A DNA stretch of 64,000 nucleotides from Streptomyces albiflavescens (GCF_014645835.1 NZ_BMMM01000002.1:304388-368387); one strand, 5' to 3'. Counted from the stretch's first letter, positions 17,419 to 28,028 are shown. Notes: generated from the letters alone by a model not told the origin. Program-made: numbers and translations.

Positions 17419-17463
17419 GTGGGGGTCCTCCGGTGGGGACAGTCCGTGCGGGACAGGAGCCTT

Positions 17464-17490
17464 CAACTTAGGTTAGCCTAACCTAAGTTG
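17464..17490. promoter_or_regulatory. Iron box (DmdR1/IdeR-type) upstream of desA
   Basis: A 27-bp palindrome around position 17477, perfect apart from its central base, contains TTAGGTTAGCCTAACCTAA, the DtxR-family iron-box consensus. It lies 46 bp before the desA start, between desF and desA. Iron-loaded DmdR1 is known to repress des genes at such sites. Confidence 0.93.
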
Positions 17491-17579
17491 TTGACCCCGA
17501 AACCCGCCCCTCCCGTGACCGCCGTCACGCCCCCCTTTTTTTTGGTCGTTCGCCTCCGGGGCGCTCCAGCCGGTACAGC

Positions 17580-18455
17580 TCACTCTGTTTCGCGCAGTTG
17601 CTCCTCGCTGAGCCCGCGCCGCCAGTAGCCGACGAAGGTGACGCGCCTGCGGTCGATCCCGCGCTCGCGCACGAGATGGCGGCGCAACTCCTTCACCTGA
17701 CCGGACTCGCCCGCGATCCAGGCGTACGGCGCCTCGGCGGGGGGAAGTCGGGCGGCTCGCACGGCGTCGACGGCCATGAGGGTGGGGGCATCTCCCACGC
17801 CGTCAAGGCGGTGGGGGACGTCGCCGCGTACGAGCCAGGTGATCTCGGCGTCGGCCGAGGTCACCAGGTCCTGGATGTCGCCGGCGTGATGGACCTCCAG
17901 CCAGGCGCGGACGCGGGTGTCCGCCGGCAGTGATTCGAGGATGGCCGAAGCGGCGGGCACGGCGGTCTCGTCGCCCCAGATGACGACGAGGTCGGTGTCC
18001 TCGGGCGGGCGGAAGCGGATCGCCCTGTTGTCCTCGATCGCCGGGCCGAGCAGGACGACGCGGTCGCCGGCGGCCGCTCGGGATGCCCAGAGCGACGCGG
18101 GCCCCGCGGGTGTCACTGCCCCCGGCTCCACGCCGTGCAGCGCGAAGTCGATGTCGATCTCGTCGGGGTTCCGCCGCAGGGCGCGCAGGGTGTACGAGCG
18201 CATCACCGCCCGTACGTCGTCGGGGAGTTCGCGCCAGCCCTGCCACCAGTTGTCGCCCCGTTCGATGGGGATGACGGGCTCGGGCTGGCCCGGGTGCGGC
18301 AGGAAGAGCGACAGACTCTGGTCGCGTCCGGCGGAGTGGAACGCGTGCAGATCGGGGCCGGCGAAGGTCACCCGGACCAGAGACGGGCCGAGCCGCCTCG
18401 TCCGTACGACCTGGAGGGTGAAGAAACGGAACGGGGCGGCTACGGCCGTCGTCAT
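17580..18455 (-). CDS. desF: Siderophore-interacting protein / ferric-siderophore reductase DesF
   Basis: A 291-residue flavoprotein of the SIP/ViuB family that reduces Fe(III) in imported ferrioxamine to release iron in the cytoplasm. The FAD-binding region includes VMRSYTLRALRR (the RxYT flavin motif) and the SIP C-terminal domain shows DLVVIWGDETAVPAASAILE, YAWIAGESGQVKELRRHL and GYWRRG. AGGAG precedes the ATG by five bases. It is 42 bp downstream of desE and shares its transcript; 161 bp separate it from desA, with desA's iron box between. I use desF as recalled for the Streptomyces cluster. Confidence 0.92.
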   Translation of the reverse strand: MTTAVAAPFRFFTLQVVRTRRLGPSLVRVTFAGPDLHAFHSAGRDQSLSLFLPHPGQPEPVIPIERGDNWWQGWRELPDDVRAVMRSYTLRALRRNPDEIDIDFALHGVEPGAVTPAGPASLWASRAAAGDRVVLLGPAIEDNRAIRFRPPEDTDLVVIWGDETAVPAASAILESLPADTRVRAWLEVHHAGDIQDLVTSADAEITWLVRGDVPHRLDGVGDAPTLMAVDAVRAARLPPAEAPYAWIAGESGQVKELRRHLVRERGIDRRRVTFVGYWRRGLSEEQLRETE

Positions 18456-18497
18456 AAGTGCTCCTGAGTCATCGTCAGGGGGTCACGGCAGGGGGTG

Positions 18498-19547
18498 TCA
18501 GGCGACCTTCTTGGCCTTCTCGATGGCCTCGGCGAGGTTGTCGAGGATCGGGGTGCACTTGTCGTAGGACAGGATCGGCTCGGGCGTGCGCGCGATGACC
18601 TGTCCGGCCTTGACGGCGGGCAGCTTCTTCCAGGTGGCCTCGGTGATGTCGGCCGGCTGGATGGTCGAGGAGCGGTCGTCCATGATGATGATGTCGGCCG
18701 GGTACTTGTCGACGTTCTCCCAGCTCAGGTTCTCGAACCAGCCGCCGCTGGCCTTCAGGGCCTTCGCGGACGGCTCGACGATGTTCACGCCGAGCGCCTT
18801 GAAGTACTCCAGGTCGATGGAGAGGTTGGAGCCGGAGACGTAGAAGATGTCCTGGCTCGCGGAGCCGGCCAGGACCTTGATCTCCGGGCGGGACTTGGCG
18901 GCCTTGCGCAGACGCTCGGCGGCCGTCTCGAACTTCTTCTTCGCCTCGGTGATCTTCGCGGACTTCACATCGGCGCCGAGCGACTCGGCGAGCGCGAGCA
19001 TGCGCTCCAGCGGCTTGGGCATCTGCACGTCGTAGACGGAGATGCCGACGCTCGGGGCCAGCTTGAGGATCTTGGCCTTGGACTCCGCGGGGACGTACCA
19101 GAGGGTGCCGGCGGCGTCGAACATCGTCGAGATGAGGACCTCGGGGGCGAGGCCGGCGTACTTCTCGATGTTGAACTGGCCCCACTCGTTGCCGAGGATC
19201 GTCACCTTGCTGATGTCCATGTCGCCGGCCTGGACATCGGCCTTGCCGTCCTTGGTCCTGGTCGGGCCGAAGACGCCCTTGACCTCGATGCCGTAGTCGT
19301 AGAGCGCGGCGGCGACACCCGTGAAGGCGACGATGTTCGCCGGGATCCTGTCCGTCTTCACCGTCGTGCCACGGTCGTCCTCGAAGGTCCAGGGGCCGGA
19401 CTTCTCGGCGGCCTTCGTGGAGTCCGCGCCACCGTTTTTCGAGTCTTTGTCGTCGCCACAGGCGGCGAGGACGGCACCGAGGCCGAGGGCGCCGCCCGCG
19501 GCGAGGATGCCGCGACGAGTGAGGTGGGTGGCACGGGCGTTGGGCAT
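18498..19547 (-). CDS. desE: Ferrioxamine-binding lipoprotein DesE
   Basis: The extracytoplasmic substrate-binding lipoprotein of the ferric-hydroxamate ABC importer. The 349-residue precursor has a signal with both twin-arginine (LTRRGILAAGG) and lipobox (LAACGDDKD) features, so it is probably exported by Tat and anchored on the membrane by the lipobox Cys. The mature part is a class III (FhuD/BtuF-like) binding protein with NIVAFTGVAAALYDYGIEV near the front and a long central helix. The ATG at 19547 is chosen since the 15 residues upstream are not signal-like. An iron box lies 56 bp upstream. No permease or ATPase genes are adjacent, so those act from another locus. Confidence 0.95.
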   Translation of the reverse strand: MPNARATHLTRRGILAAGGALGLGAVLAACGDDKDSKNGGADSTKAAEKSGPWTFEDDRGTTVKTDRIPANIVAFTGVAAALYDYGIEVKGVFGPTRTKDGKADVQAGDMDISKVTILGNEWGQFNIEKYAGLAPEVLISTMFDAAGTLWYVPAESKAKILKLAPSVGISVYDVQMPKPLERMLALAESLGADVKSAKITEAKKKFETAAERLRKAAKSRPEIKVLAGSASQDIFYVSGSNLSIDLEYFKALGVNIVEPSAKALKASGGWFENLSWENVDKYPADIIIMDDRSSTIQPADITEATWKKLPAVKAGQVIARTPEPILSYDKCTPILDNLAEAIEKAKKVA

Positions 19548-19602
19548 GAGTGTGACTGCTTTCGGCACGGGGCAGGAACGCCCGCCGGACAAGTTCGAAG
19601 AT

Positions 19603-19617
19603 AGGTTAGCCTAACCT
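19603..19617. promoter_or_regulatory. Iron box upstream of desE
   Basis: AGGTTAGCCTAACCT, a palindrome around a central base, matches the core of the DtxR-family iron box and the box upstream of desA. It should place desEF under DmdR1 control. Confidence 0.9.
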
Positions 19618-19694
19618 CATCTCCTGTCCAGGGGACGGGGATGTGCCGGGGTGATCAATATGTTGCGGGCATGACATGTGTCACCTGCGAGTGA

Positions 19695-19717
19695 TGATCC
19701 ATATCCGTTGTGGATCA
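19695..19717. promoter_or_regulatory. Inverted repeat upstream of secreted-protein gene
   Basis: TGATCCA (19695-19701) and TGGATCA (19711-19717) form a 7-bp inverted repeat with a 9-nt spacer, about 80 bp before the start of the small secreted protein. It may be an operator; nothing links it to a known regulator. Confidence 0.3.
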
Positions 19718-19797
19718 CCCTTTTCTCTCCTTAGTGTTCCGATCAACACACTTGGCCCCAGGTCGAGTTGACGGGACATTGGGCAACGGAGGGAATC

Positions 19798-20226
19798 ATG
19801 GGCAGATCCAAGAAGGGGCTTGCCGTCGCGGTTGCGGGGGCGGCGCTGACGGTGGGGATGTCGGCCGGGCCGGCGTCGGCGACTTCGTACACGCTGTACT
19901 GCGACACCTCGTCGGCGTCGGGCGCCGGCACGATCAACGGCTGGGTCAGCGGTGCGACGAGCCTCGGCGTCATCCTGTCCGTGTACGACGCCAAGGCGGA
20001 CGGCCACCACGTGGCCATCCGCCTGATCGCCAAGAACGACGGCGGCGGGGTGCTCACCCCCTGGCCGTGGCACCACAATTATTCGGGATACGGCGAGAGC
20101 CTGACTCTGAGCACCACGGCCGGCTACTCCGCGGGCATGTACGACGTCGGAATCGAGGTCGCCACCTTCGAGGGCGACACCGAGCTGAACTACTGCAGGG
20201 ACTGGCTGCGCTCCGACCAGACCTGA
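19798..20226 (+). CDS. Small secreted protein, function unknown
   Basis: A 142-residue precursor with a Sec signal peptide (KKGLAVAVAGAALTVGMSAG, cleavage near PASA-TSY). The mature part of about 110 residues is beta-rich, has two cysteines (YCDTSS and NYCRDW) likely forming a disulfide between its ends, and a WPWHHNYSGYG segment. GGAGGG lies four bases before the ATG. It resembles small secreted proteins common in Streptomyces; I know no function. It is divergent from desE across a 250-bp gap that contains the desE iron box. Confidence 0.75.
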   Translation: MGRSKKGLAVAVAGAALTVGMSAGPASATSYTLYCDTSSASGAGTINGWVSGATSLGVILSVYDAKADGHHVAIRLIAKNDGGGVLTPWPWHHNYSGYGESLTLSTTAGYSAGMYDVGIEVATFEGDTELNYCRDWLRSDQT

Positions 20227-20349
20227 CGGCCCGGCGGACGGTCTGCGCCGGCACGCCGGACCGCCGGAGTGCCGGTCCGCACCCGCAGGGGCGCGGACCG
20301 GTCGATGTGTCCCTGGCCGATCAGGCCTTGCTCGGGTGGGCGGCGGAGG

Positions 20350-21516
<1,167 letters not shown>

Positions 21517-21521
21517 GGGGA

Positions 21522-22463
21522 TCACTCCTGGTGGGAGAGGGCTTTGACGGTGCGGGACGGGCTGGGTCGGCCCAGTTGTCCGGCCATCCACACGCTTGTG
21601 GCGGTGAGGCGGCCGAGGTCGACCCCGGTGTCGATACCGAGGCCCTGGAGCATCCATACGAGGTCTTCGGTGGCGAGGTTGCCGGTCGCGGACTTCGCGT
21701 ACGGGCAGCCGCCGAGGCCGCCCGCGGAGGCGTCGACGGTCGTGACGCCGTGCTGGAGCGCGGCCAGGGTGTTGGCGAGCGCCTGGCCGTATGTGTCGTG
21801 GAAGTGCACGCCGAGGGCGCTGGTCGGCACGCCTTCCTCGTTGAGCTCGGCGAGCAGGCTCTGGACATGGCCCGGCGTCGCCACACCGATCGTGTCGCCG
21901 AGGCTCAGCTCGTCGCAGCCCATGTCCATCAGGGACTTGCAGACGCGGACGACCTGATGGATGGGGACGGCGCCCTCCCAGGGATCGCCGAAGCACATGG
22001 AGAGGTAGCCGCGGACGTGCACCTTGTCCGCCTTGGCCCGTGCCACCACCGGTTCGAACATGGCCAGCGCCTCGTCGACGGATCGGTTGAGGTTGGCCTT
22101 CGCGAAGGACTCCGTCGCGCTGGCGAAGACGGCGACGCGGCGGGCGCCGAGGGCGAGGGCGCGGTCGAGTCCTCGCTCGTTCGGCACGAGGACCGGCAGG
22201 TGTACCCCCGGCAGGTCGCTGACCAGCGGGAACAGCTGCTCCGCGTCCGCCAGTTGGGGCACCCACTTGGGGTGCACGAAGCTGGTGGCCTCGATCGTGG
22301 TCAGGCCCGCGTCGGCGAGGCGCCGGACGAACTCCGCCTTGACCTCGGTCGGCACCGTCGCCTTCTCGTTCTGCAGCCCGTCGCGCGCGCCGACCTCGTG
22401 GATCCGCACCCGGGCGGGCAGGTCCTGGGCCGGTACGGCCATGGGCAGTCCCTGAACGGTCAT
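21522..22463 (-). CDS. Hydroxymethylglutaryl-CoA lyase
   Basis: Cleaves HMG-CoA to acetyl-CoA and acetoacetate, the last step of leucine degradation. The 313-residue TIM-barrel protein has the DRE-TIM-type N-terminal motif [11 protein letters not shown], the substrate segment [16 protein letters not shown], and the family signature with catalytic Cys in [18 protein letters not shown]. Metal ligands include [12 protein letters not shown]. It overlaps the upstream biotin carboxylase gene by 4 bp and is 5 bp from acdH, so the operon is tightly packed. Confidence 0.95.
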   Translation of the reverse strand: MTVQGLPMAVPAQDLPARVRIHEVGARDGLQNEKATVPTEVKAEFVRRLADAGLTTIEATSFVHPKWVPQLADAEQLFPLVSDLPGVHLPVLVPNERGLDRALALGARRVAVFASATESFAKANLNRSVDEALAMFEPVVARAKADKVHVRGYLSMCFGDPWEGAVPIHQVVRVCKSLMDMGCDELSLGDTIGVATPGHVQSLLAELNEEGVPTSALGVHFHDTYGQALANTLAALQHGVTTVDASAGGLGGCPYAKSATGNLATEDLVWMLQGLGIDTGVDLGRLTATSVWMAGQLGRPSPSRTVKALSHQE

Positions 22464-24388
22464 TCCGCCTCCTCATGCGGTGCGATCACGGCCAGCACCT
22501 GGTCCATGGCGACGGTCGTGCCCGGGGTGACGTCCAGCTCGCTGACGGTCCCGGCGTGCGGCGCGGAGATGACGTGCTCCATCTTCATCGCCTCGACCAC
22601 CAGCAGGCTCTGTCCGGCGGCCACTTCATCGCCCACGGCGACCTTCACGACGGTCACCGTGCCGGGCATGGGGGCGGTGAGCGAGTCTGCTCCGGCGTGC
22701 GCGGCGCCGGTGAGGGAGGCGGCCACGGGGTCGTGGTCGCGCACGTGCCAGGCGTCGCCGTCCCTGCCGAGCCAGTCGGCGGCGCGGTGGAAGGTGTGGC
22801 GTACGCCGTCCAGGGTCACGGAGACCTGGTCGGTGGTGACGGTGTGGGTGCCGCGAGGGGTGTACTCCACGGGGTCGAGTACCCGCAGATGGAAGCCCAC
22901 CGGCTTGGGTTCGCCCCCGAGCCGCCAACCGCTCGGCGCGGAGAAGGGGTCGGTCCAGCCCTCGCCCCGGGGCCGCAGCGCTTCGAGCCGTACGGCGGCC
23001 GCGGCCTCGTACACCTCGTCCGGTACGTCGCCGGCGACCAGGGAGTCCGCCTCGCGCTCCACCAGCCCCGTGTCCAACTCGCCCGCCACCACTGCCGGAT
23101 GGGCCAGCAGCCGCCGCAGGAAGCCCGCGTTCGTCTGCACTCCCAGCGTGACCGTGTCCGCGAGGGCCGCCCGGAGCTTGCGCAGCGCGGTCGCGCGATC
23201 GGGGCCGTACGCGATGACCTTGGAGAGCATCGGGTCGTAGAGCGAACCGACCTCCGTGCCCTCGCTCAGCCCCGAGTCGGTGCGCACGCCGTCGCCCCCC
23301 GGCTCGTGCAGTGCGAGCACCGTGCCGCCGGAGGGGAGGAATCCGCGCGCGGGGTCCTCGGCGCAGACGCGTGCCTCCACGGCATGCCCCGTGAGCCTGA
23401 TGTCCTGCTGCCCGTACGGCAGCTGCTCGCCCGCCGCCACGCGGAGCTGCCACTCCACCAGGTCGATGCCCGTGATCAGCTCGGTGACCGGGTGCTCCAC
23501 CTGGAGGCGGGTGTTCATCTCCATGAAGTAGTACGACGACGGATCGCCGCCCGGCACGATGAACTCCACCGTGCCCGCGCCCCGGTAGCCGCAGGAGCGG
23601 GCCGCCTGGACCGCCGCCTCGCCCATCGCGGTGCGCGTGTCGGCGTCGAGGAGCACGCTCGGCGCCTCCTCGATGATCTTCTGATGGCGCCGCTGGAGGG
23701 AGCACTCGCGCTCGCCCAGGTGTACGACATTGCCGTGGCCGTCCGCCAGGATCTGGATCTCGATGTGCCGGGGGCGGTCGATCCAGCGCTCGACGAGCAG
23801 GGTGTCGTCGCCGAAGGAGGCGCGGGCCTCGCGGCGGGCGGCGGCGATCTCGTCGGCGAGCGACGCCGTGTCCCGCACGAGTCGCATGCCCTTGCCGCCG
23901 CCGCCCGCCGAGGGCTTCAGCAGCACCGGCATGCCGATCTCCCGGGCCGCGTCGGCCAACTCCGCGTCGGTGAGCCCGCTGCCGCTCGAACCGGGCACCA
24001 CGGGGACCCCGGCCGCCTGCACCGTCTCCTTGGCGCGGATCTTGTCGCCCATCAGGGAGATCGCCTCGGCGGGAGGCCCGATGAAGACGAGCCCCGCGTC
24101 GGCGCAGGCGCGCGCGAAGGACGCGTTCTCCGCGAGGAAGCCGTAGCCCGGGTGCACGGCCTGGGCTCCGGTCCGCGCCGCCGCCTCCAGGAGCCGCTCC
24201 ACGGACAGATAGCTCTCGGCGGCCGGCGCCGGGCCGATCCGTACCGCCGTGTCCGCCTCGCGCACATGACGGGCGTCCGCATCGGCGTCGGAGAAGACGG
24301 CCACGGAGCGCACGCCCAGCGATCGCAGCGTACGGATGACCCGGACCGCGATCTCTCCCCGGTTGGCCACAAGAACGGTGTCGAACAT
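22460..24388 (-). CDS. Acyl-CoA carboxylase alpha subunit (biotin carboxylase plus BCCP), probably 3-methylcrotonyl-CoA carboxylase
   Basis: A 642-residue protein that carboxylates its own biotin using ATP and bicarbonate. The biotin carboxylase domain opens [20 protein letters not shown], with the ATP-grasp loop [32 protein letters not shown] and [19 protein letters not shown] linker domain follows, and the C-terminus carries the biotinylation site [14 protein letters not shown]. The ATG at 24388 is chosen since family similarity begins at MFDTV; the gap to the carboxyltransferase gene is 13 bp. Its partner, the lyase and acdH together point to leucine/isovalerate catabolism rather than fatty acid synthesis. 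Confidence 0.95.
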   Translation of the reverse strand: MFDTVLVANRGEIAVRVIRTLRSLGVRSVAVFSDADADARHVREADTAVRIGPAPAAESYLSVERLLEAAARTGAQAVHPGYGFLAENASFARACADAGLVFIGPPAEAISLMGDKIRAKETVQAAGVPVVPGSSGSGLTDAELADAAREIGMPVLLKPSAGGGGKGMRLVRDTASLADEIAAARREARASFGDDTLLVERWIDRPRHIEIQILADGHGNVVHLGERECSLQRRHQKIIEEAPSVLLDADTRTAMGEAAVQAARSCGYRGAGTVEFIVPGGDPSSYYFMEMNTRLQVEHPVTELITGIDLVEWQLRVAAGEQLPYGQQDIRLTGHAVEARVCAEDPARGFLPSGGTVLALHEPGGDGVRTDSGLSEGTEVGSLYDPMLSKVIAYGPDRATALRKLRAALADTVTLGVQTNAGFLRRLLAHPAVVAGELDTGLVEREADSLVAGDVPDEVYEAAAAVRLEALRPRGEGWTDPFSAPSGWRLGGEPKPVGFHLRVLDPVEYTPRGTHTVTTDQVSVTLDGVRHTFHRAADWLGRDGDAWHVRDHDPVAASLTGAAHAGADSLTAPMPGTVTVVKVAVGDEVAAGQSLLVVEAMKMEHVISAPHAGTVSELDVTPGTTVAMDQVLAVIAPHEEAE

Positions 24389-24401
24389 GGTCAGAGGTCC
24401 C

Positions 24402-26018
24402 TCACATCCGGAAGACGCCGAACTGGGGGTCACCCAGGGGCGCGTTGGCGCAGGCGGTCAGGGCGAGACCCAGCACCTGCCGGGTCTCCATCGGGTCGAT
24501 CACGCCGTCGTCCCAGAGCCGGGCCGTCGCGTAGTAGGCATTCCCCTGGTGCTCGTACTGTGCGCGGATCGGATCCTTGAAGGCCTCTTCCTCCTCGAGG
24601 GGCCAGGACTCGCCGCGTGCCTCCAACTGGTCGCGCTTGACGGTCGCGAGGACCGACGCGGCCTGCTCGCCGCCCATCACGGAGATCTTGGCGTTGGGCC
24701 ACATCCACAGGAAGCGCGGCGAGTACGCCCGGCCGCACATCGAGTAGTTGCCCGCGCCGTACGAGCCGCCGATCACGACCGTGAGTTTGGGGACCCTCGT
24801 GCATGCCACGGCCGTCACCATCTTGGCGCCGTGCTTGGCGATGCCACCGGCCTCGTACTGGCGCCCGACCATGAACCCGGAGATGTTCTGCAGGAAGACC
24901 AGCGGGATGCCGCGCTGGTCGCACAGCTCGATGAAGTGGGCGCCCTTCTGGGCGGACTCGGAGAACAGGATGCCGTTGTTGGCGACGATCCCGACCGGGT
25001 GCCCGTGGATCCGGGCGAAGCCGGTGATCAGGGTCTGCCCGAATTCCGCCTTGAACTCGGCGAAGCGTGAACCGTCGACCACGCGCGCGATGACCTCGCG
25101 TACGTCATAGGGGGTGCGGGAGTCGACCGGCACCGCCCCGTACAGCCCGTACGGGTCCACCTTCGGCTCGACGGCCGGCTCGACCGACCAGGGCAGCGGT
25201 CCGCGCGCGGGAAGCGTGGCCGCGATGTTCCGAACGATCCGCAGCGCGTGGGCGTCGTCCTCCGCCAGGTGGTCGGTGACACCCGACACGCGCGCGTGGA
25301 CCTCGCCGCCGCCCAGTTCCTCGGCCGTGACGACCTCGCCGGTGGCGGCCTTCACCAGGGGCGGGCCGCCGAGGAAGATCGTGCCTTGGTTGCGCACGAT
25401 CACGGCCTCGTCGCTCATGGCCGGGACGTAGGCGCCGCCCGCCGTGCAGGACCCGAGGACGGCCGCGATCTGCGGGATGCCGGCGCCCGACATCCGTGCC
25501 TGGTTGTAGAAGATCCGCCCGAAGTGCTCGCGGTCGGGGAAGACGTCGTCCTGCATCGGCAGGAAGGCGCCCCCGGAGTCGACGAGGTACACACAGGGGA
25601 GGCGGTTCTCGAGGGCCACCTCCTGGGCGCGCAGGTGCTTCTTCACCGTCATCGGGTAGTACGTGCCGCCCTTGACGGTGGCGTCATTGGCGACGATCAC
25701 GCACTCGCGCCCGCTGACCCTGCCGATCCCGGCGATGACGCCGGCGGCCGGGGCCTGCCCGTCGTACATCCCGTCGGCGGCGAGGGGCGCCAGCTCCAGG
25801 AAGGGCGACCCGGGGTCGAGGAGGGTGTCCACGCGGTCGCGCGGGAGCAGCTTCCCGCGCGCGGTGTGCCGTTCCCGGGCCCGCTCACCGCCGCCGAGCC
25901 GGGCCGCGGCCAGCTTCTGCCGCAGCTCCTCGCCCAGCGCGCGGTGCGCCGCCTCGTTGGCCCGCCAGGCCTCCGACGCGGGGTCTGCCGCGCTCGTCAG
26001 CTCCGGTGCCTCTTGCAT
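24402..26018 (-). CDS. Acyl-CoA carboxylase carboxyltransferase subunit, probably 3-methylcrotonyl-CoA carboxylase beta
   Basis: A 538-residue crotonase-fold carboxyltransferase that moves CO2 from biotin to the acyl-CoA. Two halves are visible: the N-terminal half with [20 protein letters not shown] and [20 protein letters not shown], and the C-terminal half with [20 protein letters not shown] and [20 protein letters not shown]. The QNISGFMVG and [14 protein letters not shown] segments are typical of methylcrotonyl-CoA carboxylase beta subunits. It is the first gene of the operon, facing a TetR regulator across a gap with two 16-bp operators. Confidence 0.94.
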   Translation of the reverse strand: MQEAPELTSAADPASEAWRANEAAHRALGEELRQKLAAARLGGGERARERHTARGKLLPRDRVDTLLDPGSPFLELAPLAADGMYDGQAPAAGVIAGIGRVSGRECVIVANDATVKGGTYYPMTVKKHLRAQEVALENRLPCVYLVDSGGAFLPMQDDVFPDREHFGRIFYNQARMSGAGIPQIAAVLGSCTAGGAYVPAMSDEAVIVRNQGTIFLGGPPLVKAATGEVVTAEELGGGEVHARVSGVTDHLAEDDAHALRIVRNIAATLPARGPLPWSVEPAVEPKVDPYGLYGAVPVDSRTPYDVREVIARVVDGSRFAEFKAEFGQTLITGFARIHGHPVGIVANNGILFSESAQKGAHFIELCDQRGIPLVFLQNISGFMVGRQYEAGGIAKHGAKMVTAVACTRVPKLTVVIGGSYGAGNYSMCGRAYSPRFLWMWPNAKISVMGGEQAASVLATVKRDQLEARGESWPLEEEEAFKDPIRAQYEHQGNAYYATARLWDDGVIDPMETRQVLGLALTACANAPLGDPQFGVFRM

Positions 26019-26047
26019 CCTGCGGTCCCCTCACCAGTGGTCCACCA

Positions 26048-26063
26048 GTTAATGAGCGTTAAC
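26048..26063. promoter_or_regulatory. TetR-family operator, site 1
   Basis: GTTAATGAGCGTTAAC is an imperfect palindrome sharing the half-site CGTTAAC with site 2, which starts 29 bp away. It lies 30 bp before the carboxyltransferase start and is probably bound by the adjacent TetR protein. Confidence 0.7.
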
Positions 26064-26076
26064 GCATTTCCTTCAG

Positions 26077-26092
26077 GTTAACGACCGCTAAC
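26077..26092. promoter_or_regulatory. TetR-family operator, site 2
   Basis: GTTAACGACCGCTAAC is nearly palindromic and overlaps the likely -35 region (TTAACG, 26078-26083) of the regulator gene, which suggests autorepression. Confidence 0.7.
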
Positions 26093-26101
26093 CTCCCTGT
26101 C

Positions 26102-26107
26102 TAGAAT
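26102..26107 (+). promoter_or_regulatory. -10 element of a probably leaderless TetR-regulator transcript
   Basis: TAGAAT ends only seven bases before the ATG at 26115 and is 18 bp from TTAACG at 26078-26083. No ribosome-binding site exists, so the mRNA probably starts at or next to the ATG. Confidence 0.55.
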
Positions 26108-26114
26108 TGCTTTC

Positions 26115-26705
26115 ATGGCCACCAGAACCGACGCCCCCACCCGCCGCGAGCAGATCCTCAAGGAGGCCGCGCGGCTCTTCGCCGAGCGTGGCTTCCACGG
26201 TGTCGGCGTGGACGAGATAGGAGCGGCCGTCGGCATCAGCGGCCCCGGTCTGTACCGGCACTTCGCCGGCAAGGACGCGATGCTCGCCGAGTTGCTGGTG
26301 GGGATCAGCGGGCAGCTGCTGACGGGGGGCAAGCGCCGGGTGGCGGAGACCGACGGGAACCCCGAGGCGCTCCTCGACTCGCTCATCGAGGGGCACATCG
26401 ACTTCGCGCTCGACGACCGCCCCCTGATCACCCTGCACGACCGCGAGCTGGACCGCCTCCGGGACAGTGACCGCAAGCTCGTACGCCAGCTCCAGCGGCA
26501 GTACGTCGAGCTGTGGGTGGAGGTCGTGCGCGAGGTCTACCCCGCGCTGGCCGAGCCGGCCGCCCGCTCGGCGGTGCACTCGGTCTTCGGGCTGCTGAAC
26601 TCGACGCCGCACCTGGGACGGCCGGGATCGCTGCCGGGGCGGGCGGGCACGGCGGAGCTGCTGCACCGGATGGCGCGGGGGGCGTTCGCGGCGGCGGGAG
26701 TCTGA
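26115..26705 (+). CDS. TetR-family transcriptional regulator of the divergent acyl-CoA operon
   Basis: A 196-residue repressor with an N-terminal TetR helix-turn-helix: REQILKEAARLFAERGFHGV, then VDEIGAAVGISGPGLYRHFA with the recognition helix, KDAMLAEL starting the next helix. The C-terminal ligand domain is of the SACE_7040 type. It is divergent from the carboxylase operon and the shared 96-bp gap carries two matching operators, so it likely represses both directions and is released by an acyl-CoA intermediate. The mRNA appears leaderless. The ligand is inferred from context only. Confidence 0.92.
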   Translation: MATRTDAPTRREQILKEAARLFAERGFHGVGVDEIGAAVGISGPGLYRHFAGKDAMLAELLVGISGQLLTGGKRRVAETDGNPEALLDSLIEGHIDFALDDRPLITLHDRELDRLRDSDRKLVRQLQRQYVELWVEVVREVYPALAEPAARSAVHSVFGLLNSTPHLGRPGSLPGRAGTAELLHRMARGAFAAAGV

Positions 26706-26791
26706 AGTGTCCTCCTGGCTGGGGCGGGCGTGACGAGCGTCTCGCACTGGTTGCTCTGGACGACCGTCGTGACCGACGGGTAACCTGGCAT

Positions 26792-26807
26792 CTGAGCAAG
26801 CGCTTAG
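26792..26807. promoter_or_regulatory. Palindrome upstream of acyl-CoA dehydrogenase, putative operator
   Basis: CTGAGCAAGCGCTTAG is an imperfect inverted repeat with core AAGCGCTT, located 29 bp before the acyl-CoA dehydrogenase start. It differs from the GTTAACG sites, so a different regulator, perhaps another TetR protein, may act here. Confidence 0.45.
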
Positions 26808-26835
26808 ACAGAAACCCCAGGTGGAGGTGGCGGCG

Positions 26836-27993
26836 GTGCGCCGTACTGTGTTCAACGAGGACCACGAGGCGTTCCGGGAGACCCTCCGGGCCTTCATCGA
26901 GGCCGAGGTCGTCCCCGTCTACGACGAGTGGTTCGCCGCGGGCCAGGCGCCGCGCGACTTCTACTACAAGCTCGCCGAGCTCGGCATCTTCGGCATCCGT
27001 GTCGACGAGGAGTTCGGCGGCGCCGGCATCGACTCGTACAAGTTCGAGGCCGTGATGTACGAGGAGACGGCCCGCGCGGGCGTCCAGTTCGGCGGCTCCG
27101 GCGTGCACGTGCTGCTCGGCCTGCCGTACATAAAGATGCTCGCCGACGACGAGCAGAAGAAGCGCTTCCTGCCGAAGTTCGTCTCCGGTGAGGAGATGTG
27201 GGCCCTCGCGATGACCGAGCCGGGCACCGGCTCCGACCTCGCGGGCATGAAGACCACCGCGAAGCTCTCCGAGGACGGCACGCACTACGTCCTCAACGGC
27301 GCCAAGACCTTCATCACCGGCGGCGTCCACGCCGACCGCGTGATCGTCTGCGCCCGTACGTCCGCGCCCAGCGCCGAGGACCGCCGCTTCGGCATCTCCC
27401 TCTTCGCCGTGGACACCAAGTCCGAGGGCTACTCCATCGGCCGCAAGCTGGACAAGCTCGGCCTGAAGACCTCCGACACCGCCGAGCTCGCGTTCGTCGA
27501 CGTCAAGGTGCCGGTCGAGGACCTCCTCGGCGAGGAGAACAAGGGCTTCTACTACCTCGGCCACAACCTCGCCTCCGAGCGCTGGGGCATCGCCTTCGGC
27601 GCCTACGCGCAGGCCAAGGCGGCCGTCCGGTTCGCCAAGGAGTACGTCCAGGAGCGCGCCGTCTTCGGCAAGCCCGTCGCAGCCTTCCAGAACACCAAGT
27701 TCGAGCTGGCCGCCTGCCAGGCCGAGGTGGACGCCGCCGAGGCGGTCGCCGACCGCGCCCTGGAGGCCCTCGACGCGGGCGAGCTGACCCCGGCCGAGGC
27801 CGCCAGCGCCAAGCTGTTCTGCACCGAGGTCGCGCACCGCGTCATCGACCGCTGCCTCCAGCTGCACGGCGGCTACGGCTTCATGAACGAGTACCCGATC
27901 GCCCGCCTGTACGCGGACAACCGCGTCAACCGCATCTACGGCGGCACCAGCGAGATCATGAAGACGATCATCGCCAAGGACATGGGCCTGTAA
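26836..27993 (+). CDS. Acyl-CoA dehydrogenase
   Basis: A 385-residue flavoenzyme of the acyl-CoA dehydrogenase superfamily, likely for longer or saturated acyl-CoAs. Signatures: LAMTEPGTGSDLAGMKTTA, TFITGGVHAD, the DKLGLKTSDTAELAFVDVKV segment, and C-terminal LQLHGGYGFMNEYPIARLYA and NRIYGGTSEIMKTIIAKDMG. It is related to but distinct from AcdH of the neighbouring operon. The GTG at 26836 follows GGAGG by about eight bases; an upstream in-frame GTG at 26821 is possible. A thioesterase gene follows within 35 bp. Confidence 0.92.
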   Translation: MRRTVFNEDHEAFRETLRAFIEAEVVPVYDEWFAAGQAPRDFYYKLAELGIFGIRVDEEFGGAGIDSYKFEAVMYEETARAGVQFGGSGVHVLLGLPYIKMLADDEQKKRFLPKFVSGEEMWALAMTEPGTGSDLAGMKTTAKLSEDGTHYVLNGAKTFITGGVHADRVIVCARTSAPSAEDRRFGISLFAVDTKSEGYSIGRKLDKLGLKTSDTAELAFVDVKVPVEDLLGEENKGFYYLGHNLASERWGIAFGAYAQAKAAVRFAKEYVQERAVFGKPVAAFQNTKFELAACQAEVDAAEAVADRALEALDAGELTPAEAASAKLFCTEVAHRVIDRCLQLHGGYGFMNEYPIARLYADNRVNRIYGGTSEIMKTIIAKDMGL

Positions 27994-28028
27994 GGTCCGC
28001 GAAAAAAGTTCACGATACAACTGACGTC

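Noticed and set aside
12362..19547. Desferrioxamine cluster as a new biosynthetic system
   Set aside because: Gene content, order and iron boxes match the well-known desEF and desABCD genes; it is described as a feature, not as novel.
21517..22476. Open frame extending acdH upstream across the HMG-CoA lyase gene
   Set aside because: AGGAG and the ATG at 21516 mark the acdH start; the upstream residues are Arg/Gly-rich shadow of the lyase gene in another frame.
27198..28028. Open frame fusing shadow of the acyl-CoA dehydrogenase to the thioesterase gene
   Set aside because: The upstream part is a frame-shifted shadow of the dehydrogenase; TesB similarity begins at the ATG at 28029.
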